5,109 bases of DNA from Methanomassiliicoccales archaeon (lineage in GTDB: Archaea; Thermoplasmatota; Thermoplasmata; Methanomassiliicoccales; JACIVX01), in contig JANHAK010000104.1 of NCBI GenBank assembly GCA_024464195.1, positions 1-5,109 on the forward strand. The letters are read 5' to 3'. Both the position numbers and the translations under genes were made by a program. How positions within the stretch are numbered: position 1 is the first letter of the stretch; every line of letters starts with the position of its first letter. A model generated the notes under the pieces. The model was not told where the DNA came from, searched no databases, and worked only from the letters and a program-made list of their open reading frames with translations. Shown one piece after another: positions 1 to 5,109 of this stretch.

Positions 1-423
1 AATGGTCCAGGCGATCCTGCACATCCCGCACTCAGAGAGACGATCATTAAAACAGTCCAGAAAATTAAGGAAGATTATCCAATTATGGGAATCTGTCTTG
101 GCAATCAAATTCTTGCACTCGCCTTTGGCGGGCGAACTTACAAAATGAAATTCGGACATAGAGGTGCGAACCAGCCTATCAAATTCAGGAATAAGGTTTT
201 CATCACATCACAAAACCACGGGTACGCGGTGGACAAAGACAGTTTGATTAATGAAGGATTCCAGGCAGACCAAATTAATGTCAACGATGGTACTGTCGAA
301 GGAATGAGGCATAAAGAGCTCCCAATATTTTCCGTCCAGTATCATCCCGAGGCGTCACCAGGGCCGATGGATACTTCATTCCTCTTTGACGAGTTTGCCT
401 CGATGTTGGAGGAGTTGCGATGA
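1..423 (+). CDS. carA: Carbamoyl-phosphate synthetase small (glutaminase) subunit, 3' part only
   Basis: This is the C-terminal 140 residues of CarA, cut off by the window's left edge. The open frame runs from base 1, so the ATG at 85 is an internal Met and not the start. The visible part is a class I glutamine amidotransferase domain. It begins in the GPGDP loop (bases 4-18) and carries the nucleophile Cys in GICLGNQ (codon 94-96). It also has FGHRG, NHGYAV, and the catalytic His and Glu in SVQYHPEAS (codons 343-345 and 349-351), so the Cys-His-Glu triad is intact. The family hydrolyses glutamine and passes ammonia through a tunnel to CarB in the cytoplasm. The N-terminal small-subunit domain and the promoter lie outside the window. 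The TGA stop overlaps the carB start (ATGA), which suggests coupled translation. The identification as CarA rather than another class I amidotransferase rests on the motifs plus the adjacent carB. Confidence 0.96.
   Translation, partial: NGPGDPAHPALRETIIKTVQKIKEDYPIMGICLGNQILALAFGGRTYKMKFGHRGANQPIKFRNKVFITSQNHGYAVDKDSLINEGFQADQINVNDGTVEGMRHKELPIFSVQYHPEASPGPMDTSFLFDEFASMLEELR
408..414 (+). promoter_or_regulatory. Shine-Dalgarno site of carB
   Basis: GGAGGAG lies inside the last codons of carA and ends five bases before the carB ATG. It pairs well with the CCUCC core at the 3' end of 16S rRNA. It supports ATG 420 as the carB start, and it supports translation of carB independent of, or coupled to, carA termination at the ATGA overlap. 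Confidence 0.8.
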
Positions 424-3400
424 CTGAGAAAAAAACGAAAAAACTGATGGTCATCGGCTCCGGCCCAATAGTTATTGGCCAGGCTGCAGAATTTGATTTT
501 TCCGGCTCGCAGGCTTGCAGATCTCTCAGGGAGGAGGGGTTTGAAACTGTTCTCGTGAATTCAAATCCAGCAACAATTCAGACAGATTTCGAAATTGCAG
601 ATCGGGTGTATATCGAACCACTTAACGCTGAGACGATTGCAATGATCGCTGAAAAAGAGAGGGTCGATGGTATCCTTTCGGGCATGGGGGGACAAACAGC
701 ACTCAACATCTGCTCTGAACTAGCAGAGAATGGAACACTCGATCGACTTGGCATCAAACTTCTCGGCACTCAGCCTCTGGCGATCGCCCTCTCTGAAGAT
801 CGAGAACTTTTTAGGGACACGATGAAGAAAATTGGGGAGCCCATTCCAAAAAGTATCGCTGTGCACAACATTGATGATGCAAAGAAAGCTGCCAGTGAAT
901 TAGGATATCCCGTGCTCGTGAGACCAGCTTACACTCTTGGTGGTACAGGCAGCGGCATCGCGAGGAACGAGGAAGAACTTGAATCGATTGCGGGCAAGGG
1001 GCTCATCTATTCACGCATTCATCAGGTTCTCATTGAAGAGAACGTCCTCGGATGGAAGGAATATGAATATGAAGTTATGAGAGATCGCAACGATAATTGC
1101 ATCATCGTTTGCAGTATGGAAAACCTCGATCCAATGGGCATCCATACGGGGGAAAGTATCGTCGTCGCGCCTGCTCTTACGCTCAGAGATATTGATCATC
1201 AAAGACTCAGGAGCGCGGCAATTAAAATCATAAGAGCCCTTGGAATCGAAGGAGGCTGCAATATCCAATTCGCTTTCAACCCTGAAACAAAAGAATACAG
1301 GGTTATTGAAGTCAACCCTAGGGTTTCGAGATCCTCAGCACTCGCATCAAAGGCGACAGGATATCCCATCGCAAGGGTTGCCGCAAAAATTGCCGTTGGT
1401 AAAACGCTCGATGAGATCAAAAACAGAATTACTGGAAAGACCTATGCAGCATTTGAACCTGCAATCGATTATATCGTTCTCAAGATCCCAAGGTGGCCCT
1501 TTGATAAATTCAGGACAGTCGATCGAAGGATAGGTACTCAGATGAAGAGTACCGGGGAAGTCATGGCGATCGGTCGAACGGTTGAGGAAGCAATCATGAA
1601 AGCAGTTAGATCTCTCGAAATCGACAAAATGGATCTAGAACCGGAAAGCTGGAGTGATGTTGAACTTGAGGAGGAACTTGCCTACCCGACTGATAAGAGA
1701 TTGTTCGCAATTGCCGAGGCGATCAGGAGAGGCATGAAACTCGAAAGAATCGCCGATTTGACGAAATGGGATATTTTCTTCATTAAGAAAATTAAGAACA
1801 TCATTGATATGGAGGAGGAGATCAGAAACGCGAAAGAAATCAGCAGAGACCTCCTGCTCAGGGCTAAAAGAATGGGATTTCCCGATGAAAGTATCGCACA
1901 ACTCATAAAAACATCGCCTGAGGAGATCAGGAAACTGAGAATCTCTCTGGGTATCGTGCCAACGTATAAGATGGTTGATACTTGCGCAGCTGAGTTCGAA
2001 GCCGCGACGCCGTATTTTTATTCGACCTACGAAACACATTGTGAAGCGAAAAAGTCAGCAAACAAGAAAGTCGTCATTGTCGGCGGCGGGCCGATCAGAA
2101 TTGGACAGGGGATTGAATTCGACTATTGTTGCGTTCATGGCGTGATGGCGTTGCAAGAAGAGGGTATCGATGCCGTGATCATCAACAATAACCCAGAAAC
2201 AGTTAGCACAGACTATGATATTTCCAACAGATTGTATTTCGAACCGCTAACGCTTGAGGACGTCCTCAACGTCATCGAGAAGGAAGACGCAGACGGTGTT
2301 ATTCTACAATTCGGAGGCCAAACAGCTGTTAACCTCGCTGTGCCTCTTCAGAAGGCTCTCGAAGGTCGCAAAACGAGAATTTTGGGAACGAGTCCCGAGA
2401 TGATGGACGTTGCAGAGGATCGTAAGCTTTTCTCAGCACTCATGGATCGCTTGGGAATCAAACAACCAGCATCTGGAACAGGATATTCATTTGCAGAGGT
2501 CAAAGATATCGCCGCAAAAATAGGTTATCCAGTACTTGTTAGACCGAGCTATGTGCTTGGCGGCAGGGCGATGGAAATTGTTTATAATGAGAAAGAACTC
2601 GAAACCTATGTTAGTTCAGCTGTCAAGGTCTCAAGAAAACACCCTATTCTTGTTGATAAGTATCTTTCAAATGCGATCGAAATCGACGTGGATGTCGTCT
2701 CTGACGGGGAGGATGTTTTTATTGGAGGTATCCTTGAACACATCGAAGAGGCGGGTGTACATTCGGGCGACGCGACGATGGTCATTCCCCCACAAACTTT
2801 GTCGAAACAAATCATCGATGAAATTATCAGCATCACTCAGAAAGTCGCTCGCGCGCTCGAGATTAAAGGTTTGATGAACCTCCAGCTGGCGGTCAAGGAC
2901 AATGAAGTCTACATGCTTGAAGCAAACCCCCGTGCGAGTAGAACTGTACCGTTTGTGTCAAAGGCAATTGGTATTCCGCTCGCGAAGATTGCGACGAAAG
3001 TCATGCTCAGCAAGACGCTGAAGGAGCTGGGATTGGTCGGTGTTGCCTCGTTCGGCCATGTGGCGGTTAAAGCGTCGGTCTTTCCATTTCTGAAATTACC
3101 GGGCGTTGACAGCATACTCGGACCTGAAATGAAAAGCACGGGGGAGGTTATGGGGATCGGTGAGAGTTTCGAGGAGGCTTGCTACAAGGCATTTATCGCC
3201 GCTGGCTACAAACTTCCCTTGAGCGGCAGTGTATACATTACCGTCAGCGATAAAGACAAGGAGGCTGTGCTTCCGATTGCGAAAGAACTCTTACAAATGG
3301 GCTTCACAATTTATGCGACTAAAGGAACCTCGACATTCCTCAGGAATCATGGCATACAGACAACAACGGTCTACAGAATTAGCGAGAACATTGCGCCCGA

Positions 3401-3659
3401 CGCCCTTGGCCTCATGAGAAAAGGAGAAATCAATCTCATCATCAACACCCCGACCGAGAGTTCAGGGGCTAGAAGAGATGGCTACATGATGAGACGCCTT
3501 GCCGTCGAATTGGAAATTCCTTTCATTACTACCATTCAGGCGGCAAGAGCGACAGTCGGCGCGATAAAATGGGCAAGAAAAGGAAAAATCGATGTCAACG
3601 AACTGAGGAGTTATCACTCGCTCTCAACACCAATCTCGATTTCCATGCGGCAATCATGA
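420..3659 (+). CDS. carB: Carbamoyl-phosphate synthetase large subunit
   Basis: This is a complete 1079-residue CarB, close to the usual length (E. coli about 1073). It makes carbamoyl phosphate from bicarbonate, two ATP and ammonia delivered by CarA, feeding pyrimidine and arginine synthesis in the cytoplasm. The two homologous synthetase halves are visible. The first opens with GSGPIVIGQ (residues 13-21) and has R128, R168, GWKEYEYEV and EVNPRVSRSS (E297, N299, R301). The oligomerisation region spans roughly 400-548 and ends in VDTCAAEFEA. The second half opens with GGGPIRIGQGIEFDY (from 555) and has RPSYVLGGRAMEIV (R708) and EANPRASRTVPFVSKA (E834, N836, R838). The allosteric MGS-like domain runs from about 935 to the end and has K947, T967, T970 and N1009 at presumed effector positions. 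The position aligned with E. coli K993 is R986. After the usual C-terminal SYH, a 13-residue tail lies in the 65-bp antisense overlap with the transporter gene. The start is fixed by the ATGA overlap with carA and by a good ribosome site. Confidence 0.98.
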   Translation: MTEKKTKKLMVIGSGPIVIGQAAEFDFSGSQACRSLREEGFETVLVNSNPATIQTDFEIADRVYIEPLNAETIAMIAEKERVDGILSGMGGQTALNICSELAENGTLDRLGIKLLGTQPLAIALSEDRELFRDTMKKIGEPIPKSIAVHNIDDAKKAASELGYPVLVRPAYTLGGTGSGIARNEEELESIAGKGLIYSRIHQVLIEENVLGWKEYEYEVMRDRNDNCIIVCSMENLDPMGIHTGESIVVAPALTLRDIDHQRLRSAAIKIIRALGIEGGCNIQFAFNPETKEYRVIEVNPRVSRSSALASKATGYPIARVAAKIAVGKTLDEIKNRITGKTYAAFEPAIDYIVLKIPRWPFDKFRTVDRRIGTQMKSTGEVMAIGRTVEEAIMKAVRSLEIDKMDLEPESWSDVELEEELAYPTDKRLFAIAEAIRRGMKLERIADLTKWDIFFIKKIKNIIDMEEEIRNAKEISRDLLLRAKRMGFPDESIAQLIKTSPEEIRKLRISLGIVPTYKMVDTCAAEFEAATPYFYSTYETHCEAKKSANKKVVIVGGGPIRIGQGIEFDYCCVHGVMALQEEGIDAVIINNNPETVSTDYDISNRLYFEPLTLEDVLNVIEKEDADGVILQFGGQTAVNLAVPLQKALEGRKTRILGTSPEMMDVAEDRKLFSALMDRLGIKQPASGTGYSFAEVKDIAAKIGYPVLVRPSYVLGGRAMEIVYNEKELETYVSSAVKVSRKHPILVDKYLSNAIEIDVDVVSDGEDVFIGGILEHIEEAGVHSGDATMVIPPQTLSKQIIDEIISITQKVARALEIKGLMNLQLAVKDNEVYMLEANPRASRTVPFVSKAIGIPLAKIATKVMLSKTLKELGLVGVASFGHVAVKASVFPFLKLPGVDSILGPEMKSTGEVMGIGESFEEACYKAFIAAGYKLPLSGSVYITVSDKDKEAVLPIAKELLQMGFTIYATKGTSTFLRNHGIQTTTVYRISENIAPDALGLMRKGEINLIINTPTESSGARRDGYMMRRLAVELEIPFITTIQAARATVGAIKWARKGKIDVNELRSYHSLSTPISISMRQS
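3566..3588 (-). terminator. Possible T-rich archaeal terminator of the ACT-transporter unit
   Basis: Read on the - strand just after the transporter's TGA stop (3597-3595), the DNA carries closely spaced T runs of 5, 4, 2 and 4 bases (bases 3588 down to 3566). Archaeal RNA polymerase often terminates at oligo-T tracts without a hairpin, so this is a plausible end for the - strand transcript. It lies inside the carB coding sequence, where A-rich Lys codons could produce the same pattern by chance. Confidence 0.35.
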
Positions 3660-4500
3660 TTCCGATCACAACAAGGGAACCACCGAGGATCACAACTGCC
3701 GACGGGGTTTCCCCAAGGAATAAAGCTGCCAAGAGAGTCGCACCGACAGGCTCTCCGAGAAATGAGATGCTAATGAAAGTCGCTGGCAGATATTTTAGAG
3801 AATAGTTGAAAAGAGTGTGTCCGAAAATTGTAGAAACGATTGCAAGACTTAGGAAAATTGTGAGCTCATCAACGGTATAAGGCCAAAGCGGTGCGTTAGT
3901 GACCAAACATGCTGCGAACAAGAAAACTGAAGAAAAAGAATATACAACAAAAACATATGCAATGAGACCCATATTTTGTCTCATCATTCTTCCAGAAATG
4001 ATGTAGATTGCTGCAGCTACCGCACCCAGCAACGCAAGAAAATTTCCCATGTTTTCGCCAATTCCCCCATTTCCCGAGTAGATAAGGATAATACCAATAA
4101 AACCTAACAGGGCGCCAATAATCCAGTGACGTACGGGTTCACGAAATAGTATACTGGAAAGAATGCAAACGATGAGTGGATGAGACGTCACGAGGATAAC
4201 AGCATTTGCGACTGTTGTCATTTTCACTGCAGTAATAAAGAAGAAAAAATGAAATGCGAGCGTGAGTCCCACGATCGAAAGAGAGATGAATTCTTTGCCA
4301 GACATTCCTCTTAATTCTGTTCTTGATATACTCAGCGCAAATGGAAACAGAATGAGTGATGTTAATCCCATACGATACGCAGCAATTACGAGAGGAGGAG
4401 CATTGCTCCATCGAATAAAAATTGAGGAGAAGGAAATGCCAATAATGGCAATGAATGCACAGATGTATGAATTGAGGCGAATTTCTCGATCGGTTGTTAT
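3595..4500 (-). CDS. EamA/DMT-superfamily ten-helix transporter, non-canonical start
   Basis: This is a drug/metabolite-transporter family membrane protein of about 301 residues if read from the ATA at 4500. Ten hydrophobic segments are visible at roughly 11-31, 38-58, 71-92, 97-119, 127-141, 154-172, 180-200, 213-232, 242-262 and 268-286, arranged as two EamA repeats. The hallmark ends of each repeat's fourth helix are present: SHPLIVCILSSILFREPV (106-123) and LGEPVGATLLAALFLGE (248-264). Substrates of this family include amino acids, nucleotides and drugs; none can be read from the sequence. The first ATG in frame is at 4371 and would give only 258 residues. The codons before it encode a typical family N-terminus (IGISFSSIFIRWSNAPPLV), so the true start is upstream. 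Between there and the in-frame TAG at 4515-4513 there is no ATG, GTG or TTG. ATA 4500 is preferred because GGGGG lies eight bases upstream and the resulting length fits the family. The gene follows the ACT regulator closely and overlaps carB at its 3' end. Confidence 0.85.
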   Translation of the reverse strand: MTTDREIRLNSYICAFIAIIGISFSSIFIRWSNAPPLVIAAYRMGLTSLILFPFALSISRTELRGMSGKEFISLSIVGLTLAFHFFFFITAVKMTTVANAVILVTSHPLIVCILSSILFREPVRHWIIGALLGFIGIILIYSGNGGIGENMGNFLALLGAVAAAIYIISGRMMRQNMGLIAYVFVVYSFSSVFLFAACLVTNAPLWPYTVDELTIFLSLAIVSTIFGHTLFNYSLKYLPATFISISFLGEPVGATLLAALFLGETPSAVVILGGSLVVIGIMIAAWKSRLVLRASDNSSVR

Positions 4501-4508
4501 TGAGCAAT

Positions 4509-4513
4509 CCCCC
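4509..4513 (-). promoter_or_regulatory. Shine-Dalgarno-like GGGGG before the transporter
   Basis: On the - strand the ACT gene's stop is followed at once by G residues (TAGGGGGAT). GGGGG can pair with the 16S 3' CCUCC core using one G-U wobble. It sits eight bases before the ATA codon at 4500. It is the main reason for placing the transporter start there rather than at ATG 4371, and its overlap with the ACT stop suggests translational coupling. Confidence 0.5.
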
Positions 4514-5013
4514 TAATGGATCAAAATACTGCGAACTCCACGGCAAGCCTTGATTGCGGGGATAAGTTCTGGAGGTACGGGGCTTTCGGTAATCACATAA
4601 AGGCGCGGCTCTTCCGAGAGTTCGGGGTCATCGACGATCGCTTGTCTAATACTGATACCAGCACCTGCGATAACTCCTGCAACATCTGCAAGTATGCCTG
4701 GCATTTGGGCATCGACGGGGATGATTTCAATTGCACTCCAGCCCATGACAGGGGCGACATCCTTCAAAAGAGGAGTAGGGCGCAATTGAGAATATACATT
4801 GAGGAGTTCATCGTGTGACATGATCGTTTCGACCGCTGCTCTGACGATCCTCCTATCAACGCCTGCCGCCCGAGCAACAGCAATGTCTGCGACCTCAACA
4901 TCACCGCAGAAAATTGTGCGGTCGCTGACGCGCAGCCCATACTGGAGTAAGAGCTTCGCAACCTTTGCCTGCGACGGATATCGTCCGAAATATTTTGCCA
5001 ATGAACGCCACAT
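4513..5013 (-). CDS. ACT-domain protein, predicted archaeal regulator of amino-acid metabolism
   Basis: This is a complete 166-residue soluble protein resembling the archaeal COG2150-type family of predicted regulators. The N-terminal part (about 1-70) starts MWRSLAKYFGRYPSQAKVAK and has a helix-turn-helix-like stretch at about 39-64 (VADIAVARAAGVDRRIVRAA). It may bind nucleic acid, but this is not shown. The C-terminal part (about 94-166) is an ACT domain with the typical first-strand-to-helix region MPGILADVAGVIAGAGISI (104-122). Later strands are in RLYVIT and VRSILIH. ACT domains usually bind amino acids or related small ligands at a dimer interface, so an amino-acid-sensing role is likely; the ligand is unknown. 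The ATG at 5013 is chosen because a TAG codon stands directly before it in frame and the family's N-terminus begins here. No clear Shine-Dalgarno precedes it. The gene ends in TAG and is followed at once by the transporter in the same frame. It is likely the first gene of a two-gene unit. Confidence 0.88.
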   Translation of the reverse strand: MWRSLAKYFGRYPSQAKVAKLLLQYGLRVSDRTIFCGDVEVADIAVARAAGVDRRIVRAAVETIMSHDELLNVYSQLRPTPLLKDVAPVMGWSAIEIIPVDAQMPGILADVAGVIAGAGISIRQAIVDDPELSEEPRLYVITESPVPPELIPAIKACRGVRSILIH

Positions 5014-5036
5014 CTAATCGATACAATGTGGTTCCA

Positions 5037-5044
5037 ATAGAAAA
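5037..5044 (-). promoter_or_regulatory. Alternative weak TATA-like box for a leaderless transcript
   Basis: TTTTCTAT on the - strand is preceded by a purine-rich GGAAAGCG that could serve as a BRE. Its centre is about 26 bases before the ACT start codon, so a transcript from it would begin at or next to the ATG. That would fit the lack of a Shine-Dalgarno site. The match to a TATA box is poor. Confidence 0.25.
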
Positions 5045-5075
5045 CGCTTTCCAATTTAGTGATTAATGATGAACA

Positions 5076-5094
5076 AATCAGTGCTCCACTGATT
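5076..5094. promoter_or_regulatory. Perfect 8-bp inverted repeat, candidate operator
   Basis: AATCAGTG (5076-5083) and CACTGATT (5087-5094) are exact reverse complements separated by CTC. The palindrome overlaps the downstream edge of the TATA-like box at 5093-5100 and lies between it and the expected transcription start near 5070. In archaea, repressors commonly bind in this place. The regulator is unknown; the adjacent ACT/HTH-like protein is one possibility. As RNA it could also fold into a short hairpin, but it would lie upstream of the expected transcript start. Confidence 0.5.
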
Positions 5095-5100
5095 ATTAAA
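5093..5100 (-). promoter_or_regulatory. TATA-like box of the ACT-transporter unit
   Basis: TTTAATAA on the - strand resembles an archaeal TATA box. With the usual spacing of about 25 bases, transcription would start near 5070 and give a leader of about 57 bases to the ATG at 5013. The upstream BRE position (GATAC) is not a strong match. The remaining gene-free sequence here is AT-rich and holds no ORF. Confidence 0.45.
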
Positions 5101-5109
5101 GTATCTAAC

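Noticed and set aside
1635..2039. 134-codon open frame on the - strand inside carB
   Set aside because: It is wholly antisense to conserved CarB sequence, its translation resembles no family I know, and it has no ribosome site or neighbours of its own.
3660..3760. Terminator for carAB downstream of the carB stop
   Set aside because: No T-tract or strong hairpin is visible on the + strand here; the sequence is coding on the other strand.
3595..4371. The 258-residue version of the transporter starting at ATG 4371
   Set aside because: It cuts off the first membrane helix, although the upstream codons in the same frame encode a typical one; kept only as a fallback start.
4139..4546. 135-codon - strand frame across the ACT-transporter junction
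   Set aside because: Its product is a Cys-, His- and Ser-rich out-of-frame reading of the transporter, which has clear family motifs in the other frame.
4262..4818. + strand open frames at 4262-4516 and 4516-4818
   Set aside because: Both are antisense to well-supported genes and show no recognisable domain or ribosome site.
5040..5051. GAAA-acgc-TTTC short inverted repeat
   Set aside because: The arms are only four bases long in AT-rich DNA, so chance is a sufficient explanation.

Overview
This is an archaeal chromosomal segment. Two tandem genes on the + strand meet two tandem genes on the - strand tail to tail. An archaeon is suggested by the ACT-domain protein, which resembles an archaeal family of predicted amino-acid regulators (COG2150-like). 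The upstream region also fits archaeal TATA-type promoters, and the Shine-Dalgarno matches are to an archaeal or bacterial anti-SD. A euryarchaeal or Thermoplasmata-type lineage is my guess; the window has no rRNA or other decisive marker.

Layout. Positions 1-423 hold the 3' end of carA, the glutaminase subunit of carbamoyl-phosphate synthetase. It overlaps by an ATGA junction with complete carB (420-3659), the large synthetase subunit. Together these make carbamoyl phosphate for pyrimidine and arginine synthesis. On the opposite strand, an ACT-domain regulator (4513-5013) is followed within about a dozen bases by a ten-helix EamA/DMT-family transporter (about 4500 down to 3595). The transporter's 3' end overlaps the 3' end of carB by 65 bp. 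The last 96 bases (5014-5109) are the promoter region of the ACT-transporter pair, with a TATA-like box and a perfect 8-bp inverted repeat beside it.

How the genes may work together. carA and carB form one translationally coupled unit. The ACT protein and the transporter look like a second unit in which a predicted amino-acid sensor is co-expressed with a possible metabolite exporter; that link is inference. The oddest point is the transporter's start. Homology-like sequence extends upstream of the first ATG through a full first membrane helix to the in-frame TAG stop of the ACT gene, with no ATG, GTG or TTG codon on the way. An ATA codon preceded by a GGGGG Shine-Dalgarno-like run is the best candidate start.

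No mobile element, CRISPR array, tRNA or rRNA was seen. No gene-free stretch exceeds 300 bases. Apart from the start-codon puzzle and the promoter palindrome, this is an ordinary housekeeping region.
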